From the NCBI GenBank assembly GCA_022559845.1, contig CM040126.1:230522641-230586640 (forward strand): a DNA stretch of 64,000 nucleotides, read 5' to 3'. The notes under the pieces are model-generated. The model did not search any database. It saw nothing but the letters and a program-made list of their open reading frames with translations, and was not told the DNA's origin. The stretch comes from Amorphophallus konjac. Its lineage: Eukaryota; Streptophyta; Magnoliopsida; Alismatales; Araceae. Shown in pieces: positions 11,735 through 22,527 of this stretch (position 1 is its first letter; every line of letters starts with the position of its first letter). The translations under genes were made by a program, and so were the position numbers.

Positions 11735-11823
11735 GTACATGCTGTTTAATTCTTGCTTGCTCCTTTACTTGTATATGCATCATGTCCACATAATCACCAC
11801 GTGAACGTATTGTTCCGTTGCAG
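11735..11823 (+). other. intron of the antisense gene (89 nt)
   Basis: Starts GTACAT and ends CCGTTGCAG, is AT-richer than its flanks, and its removal joins two stretches of the same protein frame. It lies on the + strand, so it belongs to the antisense transcript and not to the retrotransposon genomic RNA. Confidence 0.65.
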
Positions 11824-12002
11824 ATTTCCCGGCCTCTAAAGTAACTCTAGAGTATCGGTCTTTAATTGCCAAGGCCCAGAAGCCAAACTACTTCGAATCT
11901 CTGCCTGCTGCCCTGACTACTACGCATTTACCCACCAAGGGTTCTCGGAAGCGAGAGAGGTCTAAGGTTAAGGAGGCAGTTTCTCGGGCTAAGATAGCGT
12001 AG
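11824..12002 (+). pseudogene. antisense gene of element T, exon after intron
   Basis: In frame with the preceding exon after splicing. It encodes DFPASKVTLEYRSLIAKAQK, then a basic stretch (KGSRKRERSKVKEAVSRAK), and meets TAG at 12000. The basic stretch could act in nuclear localisation, but that is speculation. The end overlaps the left arm of a perfect 16-bp inverted repeat. Confidence 0.5.
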
Positions 12003-12051
12003 TTTTCTTTTCCACTGCGACTTTTGCTTGGGCCCTCTTAGCCCGAGAAAC
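11979..12051. repeat. perfect 16-bp inverted repeat in the antisense gene
   Basis: GTTTCTCGGGCTAAGA at 11979-11994 is answered by its exact reverse complement at 12036-12051, with a 41-bp spacer. A third partial copy (TTTCTCGGGCT) follows at about 12061-12071. Confidence 0.85.
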
Positions 12052-12101
12052 TACCGGCAATTTTCTCGGGCTGGCGTAGGACTATTTTACTCCCTTTGCA
12101 G

Positions 12102-12586
12102 GCACCTCATTTTACTGCTCTTCTCCTTACTCATCATTCTTATCTGTTTAATCATTCAAATATAGTCCCTTTGGAACCTACCGAAGTTCCTCCTACAACA
12201 TCTCCTGCCTAGAGTACCCAGCCAACCCGACGGTGCTCCGAACGGCTGGCCGTGTTAGCCCTTTAGAAAGTTGCTTCAGGGGCGTCGCTTGACAGTTCAG
12301 CACGCCTTACGGGCCCAAGCACGGCGGCAACAGAACTAGTCGAAAGTTCTTCCTCAAGGAACTTGTAGACTATGAACCCTCTAGTGATGAGGATGAGTAG
12401 GATGTAGGGTCGGAGGATAGCACTCCTTCCCTATCCTATGGGAGCTACTTTGCTGCATTCAGCCCACCCCGATTGGCATTGGGCCTCTCAGGCGCGCTAA
12501 GCCCCAGGCGGGAGATTTACTCAGCCTTGATGCATCTAGACTTAGGAGCCCTGGGGGCCGCTGGTTCAAGCCTCGTTTCTTTGGAG
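12102..12586 (+). pseudogene. antisense gene of element T, acidic segment up to second donor site
   Basis: A possible 3' splice site (CCCTTTGCAG) ends at 12100-12101. Protein-like sequence includes RKFFLKELVDYEPSSDEDE at about 12338-12395, followed by a stop and further acidic/Ser-rich sequence to TTTGGAG just before GTAATC. Several stops interrupt it. The acidic Ser-rich character resembles linkers in related extra ORFs; no domain is recognised. Confidence 0.4.
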
Positions 12587-12691
12587 GTAATCTTTGCACT
12601 CTTTTATGTGAGCTTTAGTCATGTCTTCTAGCATTCATATATGAAGGTCTGACATAGCCTCTTGGTTTGCTTCCTTTGTTCCCTTTCTCAG
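12587..12691 (+). other. second intron of the antisense gene (105 nt)
   Basis: Begins GTAATC and ends with a long pyrimidine tract and TTTCTCAG. AT/T-rich between. Typical plant intron length and composition on the + strand. Confidence 0.6.
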
Positions 12692-13232
12692 GAGCCCATG
12701 ATTTCAGTGGGGTTGAATTTACCAGCAATGACTGCTACCACCGCTTTCTCCCCTTTTTAAGCAACAAGGATGGCCTTCACTCCCATCGTGGGCATGGTGC
12801 CCATATTAAAGCCCATTGCTTTGAAATTCCAGGGCGGGCCCGGCTCTGTGTTGGACACAAGTGAGTCTTTGGTAAAATAACTTTAGCTCCAGTCAGTGGA
12901 GTCCGGGCCAGAACCAGCTGATGTGGCCATTACCGAGGGTGCTTCAGGAGTGGAGCCTGTAGAGGAAATGGCGGAAGATGCCATTGCTTTGACCACCACA
13001 GCCAGCGTTGAATTGGAGTGGCCAGCCCTAGTGGGACAGCACGAACCGCCTTCCTCAAAAGGTGTAGGAATTCCTGAAGAAGTGGGCAGTGGGACAACAG
13101 TCCTGCCATTTGTAGTGGAGTCCGAGTCGGAGCAGGCGGCCCGGATTAAATGGCATGAAGAGCCTCCTCCGAAAAATATAGAGCTCCCGGGAGAAACAAC
13201 CGTTCTATCTATCACCCCCGAGACTGAATTGA
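12692..13232 (+). pseudogene. antisense gene of element T, exon(s) before the CACTA insertion
   Basis: Follows the second intron. A further possible short intron-like break lies at about 12860-12891 (GTGAGT...CTCCAG), unusually short for plants. From 12896 an open frame encodes an acidic, Glu/Val-rich chain (EPADVAITEG ... ITPETEL). The frame is interrupted at 13232 by the CACTA element. Rejoining at 18196 (one TGA copy kept) continues as KEMSEPTR, one stop, then more protein-like sequence, so this exon is the direct upstream neighbour of 18196-18366. Confidence 0.6.
13230..13232 (+). repeat. TSD of CACTA element (TGA), left copy
   Basis: TGA directly before CACTACAAG and again directly after the right end (18193-18195): the 3-bp duplication expected for CACTA transposons. 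Confidence 0.85.
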
Positions 13233-13583
13233 CACTACAAGAAAATAGACTTTTAGGGGCATTTGAGAAATGCCCCCAAAAATGGAGATAAATGCCCTAA
13301 AAACCTTTAGGGGCAATTTGATTAATTTTAGGGGCAATTTAAATTGTGCCCCTGTTGCCTCAGTCCCTACAAGCTTTTGGGGCGCTTTTTGAAAAATACC
13401 CCTAATGTTGTCATTAGAGGGACTAAAAATTGCCCCTAAATATTTTAATAAGGGCAATTTTGTTGACCAAATGCCTCTGATGAACATATTTTAGGGGCAA
13501 TTACGCCTTCCAACTGCCCCAAATAGCTTATTTTAAGAATAGTCATGTAAAAATCACCCTATAATAATCACTTGAAAGAACGT

Positions 13584-14064
13584 GTTTTAAGGGCATTTTC
13601 TTTTACAAATTGTCCCAATAACTAACAACCAATCTATATTGGCTCTAATTTTTTATTATTACACCAAAATAACCATCCTAAAATGTATAAATTAAAGTTA
13701 ACATTTTTAACATGCAATCAATACACTGATCCTATTCTTCGTAATCCATTGACATACACAAACACGCACCATTATACAACACATGAGTATATAAATTGTC
13801 CACCTTTTAACAATAACCATCAATTTTTCACTTACAAAGTTTTAAGGGCATTTTCTTTTACAAATTGTCCCAATAACTAACAACCAATCTATAGCGACTC
13901 TAATTTTTAATTATTACACCAAAATAACCATCCTAAAATGTATAAATTAAAGTTAACATTTCTAACATGCAATCAATACACCGATCCTATTCTTCGTAAT
14001 CCATTGACATACACAAACACGCACCATTATAAAACACATGAGTATATAAATTGTCCACCTTTTG
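13584..14064 (+). repeat. 255-bp tandem duplication inside the CACTA element
   Basis: The segment from GTTTTAAGGGCATTTTC at 13584 recurs at 13839 with only a few differences and runs to about 14064. Its start includes the subterminal motif, so it looks like an internal duplication of the subterminal region. Confidence 0.8.
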
Positions 14065-15690
14065 ACAAAAACATAAATAGGGTATCATACTCATTGACAA
14101 AGACAATGTATTAACAAAGTTGTATTATAAAATCAAATCAGAAAAATATCACGATTACATGTATAGTCTCCAAGACTTATAAATACAACTCAGATCATGG
14201 AAGTTCAATTTTTCACTTTGTAAACAAAATATACAAACTCAAAAATTATTTAAAATATATAAAATATGTTTCCCTTGGTGCTCTTTAGGCACAAACATTT
14301 TCTTGCTAGTGGACTAGTAAGGGAAGTCAAATGGTTGGATGGCTTCGCATGCGGTCATGGCACTTGTATCCTCTCTACCAATGCATTGCAAAGACTTCGT
14401 GGGTGATAAATCTATCTATACTGCAAAAACATAGCAACCGTAAGCACAACCAAAGAGCTAGAGAAAAAGAATAAGATAGAATATGTAAAAGAAGAACAAG
14501 GTAGGGTCTCTCACCACATTTTCTGCTACATGAACTACCATTTTCAGTCTGATGGCCAACTTACACATTTGCATGTGCTTCATTTACCTCAGTACTTGAT
14601 GAATCTAGCCTGAGCACAAGTAGACCAACACAAACAAATATCACAAAATCACGTACAGAAGAAAAAAAGTAACAATCCTACTTTTGATTAGATTGCGGAG
14701 AATCATCAACACATAGGCCTACATCCAAGACCTTTTGAAAACAAATGACTTTTTCATCTCAACTCTTTCCTTAATATCCAAATAAGCAATCAAAACCTTC
14801 AAAAAAACATATACACTAGGCCACCTCTCTAGGAAGGAAATTCTCCAACACTCCTAGTGGCATTACCAAGCATGATGGAGATGATACGAAATATTGATGA
14901 GTAATATGACCTTATTATCAACTGTAACAAGGTTTCAACCAAGCCTTAAATACCTCTCATGTCACATGATGACTTGCTAACGAAATATGATATCATGAAG
15001 GCAAATCCAAGCTGCATAAATTATATATGTAAGATACTGAAGAAACAAAGGGAAAAAAAGGAGCATGATTCAGTATGTTGTTGTCCTTGTAAAAAGCATA
15101 ATGCAAATAAACGTCATTTTTTTGCAATTTGATAGAAACTAGAACATAAATGAAGATTGGGCTTGAAAATTAATTAATGAATTTTAACAATGCTTTTTTT
15201 GATAATTTTCTGAAGGTCATTAGGGTGAAATAGCCTCTAATGTTAACTTTCAAAAGAAAATGCAGGATTATGTGCTAAACATATATATATATATATATAT
15301 ATATAAGAAGGTTAAATTTAAAAAATACACTACCGCAAATAGAGAAATGTGAAGTTAAATTATTTTCCTAAGAATTCGGTGGGCAATTGTTTAAATATAT
15401 CTTCAGATAGAATTTTCATGTCAGTAACTTGCTGTGAAAGAGATGGTTGCTCTAATGTCTCTGGACATCCATCCGAAGGTATGAAACTCTTCATTTCATC
15501 AGATGCAATAATCCTAATGATTTCAATACTTTGATGGGTAGCATCAGTACCCAGGTCTGTGGCCCTCTCTGGTTGAAAACCTCTGGAGAAGAATTTTCCA
15601 TGGCCTCACTTGAGGATGTATTATCTGCATTTAGAACTGCTGGTACTGAGTAGGAACTTGAAACATTCTAAATATGTTCAGGGACATTAG
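14065..15690. other. AT-rich CACTA interior, no gene recognised
   Basis: AT-rich sequence with no domain-bearing frame. It contains a perfect (AT)n microsatellite at about 15282-15304. The part from about 15350 to 15690 may continue the captured gene fragment (Ser-rich minus-strand frame pieces such as ENSSPEVFNQRGPQT), but that is weak. Confidence 0.4.
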
Positions 15691-16490
15691 CCTAGCCTTT
15701 CAAGTTCATAGTATGCTGAAGTAATGGATAAGACATGGGTACTGCTGGTGGATTGGAGCTAACAATAAAACCAACATCTTCTGAACCCTACATGGGCAAA
15801 TATGAGACACCAGGTGCTCGTCCATCTTGGAGATTGAGAGTTTGCATCTGGGTGTTAATCTGAAACACCTCAATTCGATGCTGGAGCCCAAGATGATCTG
15901 ATGGTGCATTTCCAGCAGTCCTGTCAACTTGTAGATTCCCATAGGGAGGTTCACCAGTATGTCGTTGCAACTGGCACTCGGCTAGAATTTGAGAAAGCAT
16001 TTGTTGTTGCTGCAGCAACAGGTGTTGTTGCTGTTCTTACTTCTGCTGTTCCTTCATGAGAAGGATCTTGTCCAGGAAAGATAACTGAGTAAGAATAGGC
16101 ATTTGTGACTGTAATTGAAGCTGAGATAGTAGATACTGCTGTTGCAGCATATTCAGGACATGTGGATCTTGAGAGATCACAGGTGACAGTACATTTTCAG
16201 GTGACACAAAATGGGCAGATCGATCCGTGGGCTGAGGGATCATATGTGATAAAGATGATTGATCTGGCTGTTACAGATGCTGTGGTTGGACCCCATACGC
16301 AGCCTAGGAAGTGAAATGTTGATTATGATGCACATCAATGTTATTTTTGATGGCACCCATGCCACCGAGCATCGTATTGTTAATCATATGTTGGGCATTA
16401 GAAAATTTTAACCAAGCAGGGAGACTGTTGTTAACAGCAGGTGAAGGAGCTTTATCTGCTGTAGCTTGCAAAATAGATAGTAGATCCACA
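15690..16490 (-). pseudogene. captured fragment of a plant GYF-domain protein gene (EXA1-like), inside CACTA
   Basis: Minus-strand pieces read, in order: DLLSILQATADKAPSP and AQHMINNTMLGG (16489-16304), then VISQDPHVLNMLQQQYLLSQ and FLDKILLMKEQQK (16243-16037), then QQQQMLSQILAECQLQRHTG and GEPPYGNLQVDRTAGNAP (16018-15880). The order and wording (SQDP..L.LLQQQYLL, LLDK.LLLK.QQKQ, GEPPYG) match the Gln-rich C-terminal region of plant GYF-domain proteins of the EXA1 type as I know the family. The GYF domain itself is absent. Frameshifts and small gaps between pieces mark it as a pseudogene fragment carried by the transposon. It was probably acquired as a genomic copy; exon borders could not be mapped. 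Confidence 0.6.
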
Positions 16491-17379
16491 TGCTGAGGAA
16501 CATGGGCACTCGAATGGGGAGTATGACCTTATCTGCAGTTTGCCACTTCTTCCAGTTTTCTCACATGACAAGCAACTTACCCTCTTATTTGTTCAAATGT
16601 CAAACTTCTTTTATGGAAATCCCATACTTAATGAGATGCAAGTGTAATTATGGACTCCTCGGCCTGCCATTATGTCTATTATCCAAATGGTTTTCCAAAC
16701 TCACAATTTTAGTTCGTAAGCATAAGCCTTTCAGGCAGCTTACCAATCAAGTTGATGACACAAAGCTACAATTAGACTCTTACAAATATTGACCTCATGA
16801 CTCATCAAAGGTCCTAAATGGTGTCTGCTACAGATTAAAACAAAAGGTTTGGGGGATTATTCAGTCCAAGGATAAGTCATCCTGAATCAAATCTCCAAGT
16901 TGCTTGGCTTAGGGATGAAAAAGACTCAAAAAGCTAACTTAAGTGAGAATGAAATGTCAGAGGTTTTTCATTTAAGAGCTGGATGATTCAGACCCTCATA
17001 TTTCTAGGGTTTGTCACAATAACACTGAAATCGGAGATAATTAAGCCCCAGACTAACGCAACATATACCAGTCCTTTGGCTATTCCACATTGGGATCTCT
17101 GGCTGTAATCTTATACGAAACTATACCATATTGTCTATCTTCAGGTTTCAAACATCAAATCATTTGCCTTCTTTTCTAGCATGTTCATAAATTTTATCCA
17201 TCATTTCTCTGAGTTTATGTTCAGTTTATTCACTTGCTATCTATCTCTTCACTTTATCAACCAATGGCACAACTTGATATGTAAGGCAAAGAACACAAGT
17301 AGGCTTGATGTGAATAGACATGCTGAAGTTTTATGTATCTAAATCATTATTAAGATAAAGCCGCAGATAGGAGTAGGGC

Positions 17380-17920
17380 CAGCGAGGGTAGTGCCACCAG
17401 CAGACGGAAGCAGCGGCTTCGGTGGTGTTGTCGACTGGTGCAGGGGTCGCCGACGGTGGCGACAGTGCCGATGTGGCACGACTAGAGGGGGAAAGGTGAA
17501 CGTAAAACTCCCAGGAGTGTCTGGCAGGTTATGGCCTGCATAGAGACTCTCAATGGTGCCCTGTTATGAGGGAGGCAGAGGCCGACAAGTCCCCGTTGGT
17601 GCGGCGACAGCGGCGAAACAAGAGGTTGAAGGCAAGGCCAGCGGCAGGGGATGGTTGTCGAGCTTGGCCTCTTTCGATGGGGCCTTCATGTGTATCGATT
17701 GGGTTGGAGGGAGGGAGAAGAAGAAGATTCAGGGGAAGTGGAAGGTGAACAGTAGTAGAAGGGGGAAGAAGAAGACGTAGCGGAGAAGAAGATGCAGGAG
17801 AGGAAGAAGAGGGTGACGATGGAGGGGTGGAGGGCGGGTTAATTACTGGCGATGTTGGTGAGATAGGGAGAGTCCGCGGCATGATTGGAATTGGCACGAG
17901 AAGGGGTGCTCAGGGTGTTA
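17380..17920. other. GC-rich segment in CACTA, possible second captured fragment
   Basis: Composition shifts abruptly from AT-rich to GC-rich here. ORFs occur on both strands (for example minus 17550-17897, Pro/Ser-rich) but none shows a domain. Abrupt GC islands inside CACTA elements are often captured host DNA; here the source is unknown. Confidence 0.3.
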
Positions 17921-18195
17921 AATTCTAGATGATGGTAGTTGTGGCTAGCGCGGGAGCATTTGGCACCGAAGCACATTTTTTTGAGGGCATCTTTAATAGA
18001 GTTCTCCTTTCTCGTACGATTATTTTGAGGCAATTTCAAAACGCCCCTTTACAAAGTTTTAAACAAAGATGAAATTTTAAATATTTTTAGGGGCAATATT
18101 AAATATAAAGTTCCTCTATTTATATATTTTAGGGGCATTTTGAAGAAATGTCTCTAAACGAACTGTCCCAATATCTTCATTTTTTTGTAGTGTGA

Positions 18196-18366
18196 AGGAA
18201 ATGTCAGAACCGACAAGGTAGCAGGAGTTCGCTTCTAAAAGTGCGGGCTTCGTGTCTGCAGACCTTGTCCCTCGGTTGGGTGGAGGACTTGAAGTGCCTA
18301 CCTCAACGGCTATCGAGTCCGTCGTACAGACAGAGGAGCGTATGACACCCCTTGTCTCCCTGCCGG
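18196..18366 (+). pseudogene. antisense gene of element T, segment between CACTA and Sirevirus-like Copia
   Basis: In the frame continued from 13231, this block reads KEMSEPTR, a TAG, then QEFASKSAGF ... VPRLGGGLEVPTSTAIES ... EERMTPLVSLP. It ends at the left TSD of the Copia (GCCGG, 18362-18366). Removing that Copia continues the frame at 30985 (ALPSSSSEPIDDLW). Only one stop occurs in the whole rejoined stretch. Confidence 0.65.
18362..18366 (+). repeat. TSD of the Sirevirus-like Copia (GCCGG, partner GCTGG at 30980-30984)
   Basis: Five bases before the left LTR and after the right LTR match at four of five positions. Frame continuity of the antisense gene across the insertion supports this boundary choice. 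Confidence 0.7.
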
Positions 18367-20162
18367 GGTTGTGTCTCGTGGTTTTGATGATAACATATCA
18401 TAAATCATTAATAGATAATTGAGCAATATCTAACATATTTTGGCTTGATGAATTGACTAAACTAGTGCAGGAAAACTTCTCTAAGTGATGTCTCGACACG
18501 GCCTAATAATATCCCGACACATCTAGAAGAAAATGTGTTTAATCTCCAACGTTTGAACTCGGCATAAAAAGAATGTGTCGACACATCTGACCCATGTCTC
18601 GACACCTCCAGAAGAAATCAAGCTGAAGCCATTCTATCTGGCCTCTGGAGTCACCGATGACTCGACACACTGAGTGAAAAGTGTCGACACATTCGTGTGA
18701 TAATCTCTGCACATGGCGCTCCTGTGTCGACACCTTCATGCGTCAATCCTGCACATGGCTCACATGTCTCGACACCGTTTTGTGTTGTCTTGACACAGTC
18801 ATGGTGTCATCGCGGAGCCAAGCACATATGTCTCGACACAGCACTATGGATGTCTCGACACATCTGCCATGTGTCTTCAAGACATTCACTGGATGTCCCG
18901 ACACATTGGGTGTAAAGTGTCGACACATCAACGTTCAACCAGAACGATTTTGAAACCGGTAGAAGCTGTCTTCAAGGTTTTTAATGGGATGTCTCGACAC
19001 ACTGAGAGGAAAGTGTCGACACATTTGGTTCGACCATAACGGATCTGAATCCGACGAAAGCTATCTTCAAGATCCGGAACTTAACCCAGAGGATCTGTTT
19101 GATCTGGAAAGAGCCGTCAAAGTACTACCTCGTTAGAGGACTGTGTCTTGGTAGAGATATCCTTTGAAGAAGATTGTACCTTTGCTGCTATGGTCTCCTA
19201 CCTACCCACATATCTGCAGACATGACAAAAAAGGAGTCAACTATGCAAATGGAAGCAAATCAAATAATGTGGATATGACATTCTGGGTGTTGCTTGATAA
19301 GTGGACAGCGTTGGTGTCACTCCAGGACACCAATATATGTGGAGCATGGCTCTAGTTCGAAAAGGAGAGCATCCAAGCAAGAAAGAGGAAAACTAAAAAC
19401 TGGAAGACTTGCTGATGAAGCTACACTCCTTCCTGATGCTGCGTGTGTGAGTGCAACAAGAAGAAGACGATCCTCTTCCTTACGACGATAGATCTTTTTG
19501 CAAGCAGAAAGGTTTCGTAAAGCTTCGTCCAGAACCCTTGAATGCTTAAAGCTTGATCATCTTTCTTTCTCAAGGGTTGTGGTGAAGATCTAGGAAGAAG
19601 AAGAAGAAAGCCAAGGACCCCTCAAGCTCTTTTCCAAACAGGAGATTTCTTTCTCATTGTGCTTCTTACGATACTCTATATGGCTGGTTCTTTTTCAATT
19701 TGATTTTCTTAAAAATAAACTCCATATCACTAATTCCCTACCTACGTATAGGAAGATAGACAGTGTGGACACTGGTCTGTGTGTTTTGGGTTGTGATCCC
19801 ACAAGCTGTGTGGTAGCAGACTGTGATAGTATATCTCTCTGTTAGAAGCTGTGATTCAGCGGTTGTGCATTGGCACCTTTGAAGCCTCAACGTGTTGTGT
19901 GGGGGGTGGACGTAGGTCTCTAGATTGCGACCGAAACACTTTAAAGATCTTGTCTTGTGGTTTGTTTTCTCTCTTGCTCCAACAGTAGAAGCTTGACATG
20001 ACCGTTTCCAGATATCATGTGTGTATCTAGCTTCTTAGCTATTAACTAATATCTATCTCATTATCAATTGTGTTAGATTTATTTTTTATTTCTACAAAGA
20101 AGGGCAAAAAAGGGCTGATCTATTCATCCCTCCCCTCTAGATCTGCCTATCACCACTCAACA
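18367..20162 (+). repeat. 5' LTR of the Sirevirus-like Copia (1796 bp)
   Basis: Pairs with 29183-30979 (1797 bp). The first two bases are GG where the other copy has TG. It ends ...CACTCAACA two bases before the PBS. Positions 18485-19025 hold about 15 copies of TGT(C/G)TCGACA or GTGTCGACAC-type palindromes. The two LTRs are nearly identical from about 18697 to 19849 but differ by 5-7% outside that tract. Confidence 0.9.
18485..19030 (+). promoter_or_regulatory. array of about 15 TGTCGACA-type palindromes in the 5' LTR
   Basis: Short palindromes recur every 20-60 bp, e.g. ATGTGTCGACACAT at 18573-18586 (14-bp perfect palindrome), alternating with the imperfect form TGTCTCGACACA. The same array is in the other LTR (about 29305-29845). 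Repeated palindromic motifs in the regulatory part of LTRs are a known Sirevirus trait; binding of a factor is inference. Confidence 0.75.
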
Positions 20163-20164
20163 CG

Positions 20165-20176
20165 TGGTATCAGAGC
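20165..20176 (+). other. primer binding site of the Sirevirus-like Copia (tRNA-Met)
   Basis: TGGTATCAGAGC, an exact initiator tRNA-Met complement, two bases after the 5' LTR. Confidence 0.95.
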
Positions 20177-20221
20177 TAGTCTCTCTGTATGTGGTCTATC
20201 AACCTTGAGAGAACTGGTGAT

Positions 20222-22470
20222 ATGGCAACTAAAGGTCCTATGGCCGAAGGACATTCCGTAAATATGCCTCCCTTTTTCAATGGGACAAATTATCCTTACT
20301 GGAAAAACCACATGCAGGTCTTCATTAGAGCCCAGGATCATGAAGTCGGGCGAGTGATCAGCAAGGTACTATTTGAGCTGCCTCCGGACGAAGATACATG
20401 GACTAAAGAACAGATCAGGCAATCAACTCTGAACTTGGGTGCCGAGCACATCATGCAGTGCTCCCTTCATCCAACTGAATACTCAAGGGTGTCAACTTGC
20501 GCCACTGCAAAATAAATGTGGGACTGTCTTGAGGTAATATATGAAGGGACACAGCAGGTACGTGCAACCAAAGCTAACATGTTGGTATCTGAATACGAGA
20601 AGTTTAGAATGAAATCTGATGAGTCCATTTCGGACATGTATGCTAGGCTAATCGTGCTCACTAATGGCTTGACTGAGCTAGGTAAGACCTACTCTGAGCA
20701 GGAAATAGTAAAGAAGATTCCGAGATCACTAACTCCTATTTGGCATACAAAGGCCACAGTGGTTGAAGAATCAAAAGACTAACTACCATCAAAGTAGAAG
20801 AACTCATAGCGTCCCTGATGACCTATGAGATGAATCTAAAGAACAAAGAGACTGAGGTAAGTAAAAAGAAGCCTCTAGCTCTTAAAGCTGGACCAAGCTC
20901 CAAGGAGTTATCTGAAGATGAAGAGCCTTCAAGCAGCAACACTAAAGAAGATGAAGTTGCTCTATTGACAAGAAAGTTCAAAAGATTTCTAAGAAAGGAA
21001 GGTACATGCTTCACTAAAAAGAAGCCCCAAGTAAAATGAGGTTTCAGGCCAAGACCTGAAAATGCCAAAAAGTCTGAAAAGCTTGTATGCTACTCATGCA
21101 GGAAACCAAGACACATCAAGTCTGAATGTCCTAAAGGAGCTAAGAAAACTATGCCCAGGTCGAAAAGCAAGAAGAAGTAGGCCATGGTGTGTACTTGGAG
21201 TGATGAAGAAGAGGAAGAGACTGAAGACAACTCCTCTGAAGAGGAGAAAGATTATATATGCCTAATGGCCAAAGGAGAAAATGACAGCGAGGTGAGCTCT
21301 CCCTTTGAGCACTTCTCCACCGATGATTGGGAAGAAGCTTACTTTGAATTGATGAATAAATATGAAGTATACAGAAAAGAAAACAAAATCGTAAAGAAGA
21401 AGGTTGAATCTTGTGGGCATGATAAAACTCTCAATGAAAAGATAATCTCTCTAGAAACTGAGATTGAAGATCTAAGAAAAATGAATGAAAATCTTGAAGA
21501 AGGAAGAAAAGAAATGAGAGATTTGGAAGATGAAAATGAAAGGCTAAGAGTTGAAATTGACGAATTGAAATTAAAAATGCAAAGCTATGTAAAGGATAAC
21601 AATCTGTGCAATGAAAAGTCTAAAGCCTTTAAACAAGTAAATTCTCAACTATTGAAAGAAAATGAGAAACTTCAAAAGGACCTAGCAGATAAACAAACCT
21701 CTCTTGAAAAATTTGTTGATGGGAGTAAAAACTTGAATGCCCTGCTAGGAACTAAAATAAACTTCAACAGAGAAGGGCTAGGATATGAGCCAACCAAAAA
21801 GAAAATTTTTGGGCTAAAAACCACAACCTTTGTCTCATCTTTCGAAGCATCCACCTCCAAATTAGCACACCAAGAAAATGTTGAAAACAAGGGAAAGGAA
21901 AAAATAGGAGAACCAATCAACAAAACTCCCCAACAACCCAAAAAGGTTCACCAACAATCCCAAACAGGCTGACACCCATCTAAGCCTCAGCCTGCACATC
22001 ACAAAGGAAGAGATAGTTACAATGCTAGAACAGGTCGGGACACTCCCTAGAATAGGTCGACACCCACTTGGTCAAACTCCCAACAATGCCCCAGGTTTGC
22101 ACCAACAGGTCGACAGTTTCCAAACAGGAGGTCGACACATCCCTTATCCAGAGACAGTTATAGATGGACTGAACATTGGACAGGTCGAGACTTTACCTCC
22201 TATAGGCTGACACCTTCTTGGGTTAGGAACAGTTATGCTCCCTATGGTCATAGGCGCACTCAACCTTAACAACCTAGGCACTATGGCACCTCCTATTCAT
22301 CTAGACCAACCAACTGGAACAGATGGTCTAATCAACAATCCTTCTCCACCACTTCCAAAACTCATAAAGTCCAAAAGACTAAAGAGAATAAAAATCAGAA
22401 CTCTCAACAAAGCAAAGATGTTAAGAAAGTTTAGATTTCAAAATCAGTGTTATCCTGCTTTACAGAAATG
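20222..22470 (+). pseudogene. gag of the Sirevirus-like Copia (broken)
   Basis: The likely start is ATG 20222 (MATKGPMAEG), shortly after the PBS; an upstream in-frame ATG at 20189 is less likely. N-terminal gag: PPFFNGTNYPYWKNHMQVF, followed by ESISDMYARL. A stop lies near 20513 and another near 20780. A zinc knuckle follows at about 21085-21130 (CYSCRKPRHIKSEC, with Arg where Gly is usual). From 21184 to 21972 there is a Glu/Lys-rich coiled coil of about 260 residues (for example DELKLKMQSY), a known feature of Sirevirus gags. At 21990-22215 short TCGACA-type motifs recur inside coding sequence. At least four stops make it a pseudogene. Confidence 0.8.
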
Positions 22471-22527
22471 AAGAAATTATTGGGACCCAACTATCCTTGG
22501 GTTCCAAACATTGTCACTTAATTCCTT

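Larger units (their letters stand above)
13233..18192. mobile_element. non-autonomous CACTA DNA transposon carrying captured gene sequence
   Basis: A 4960-bp element with ends CACTACAAGAAAA (13233) and TTTTTTTGTAGTG (ending 18192), flanked by TGA/TGA. Subterminal regions at both ends (13249-13620 and 18030-18150) are full of TTTAGGGGCA(A/T)TTT motifs in both orientations, the usual transposase-binding array of the superfamily. I see no transposase (TNPD/TNPA) frame, so it needs an autonomous partner. The interior holds a captured plant gene fragment (about 15690-16490), a 255-bp tandem duplication (13584-14064), an (AT)n run (15282-15304) and a GC-rich segment (17380-17920). It lies inside the antisense gene of element T. 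Confidence 0.9.

Noticed and set aside
12858..12891. Third intron GTGAGT...CTCCAG
   Set aside because: At 34 nt it is shorter than plant introns normally allow; could be the remains of an intron with a deletion.
18681..18953. Small ORFs in the LTRs (duplicated at 29498-29770)
   Set aside because: They are identical in both LTRs because the LTRs are duplicates, and their sequence is the palindrome array read as protein.
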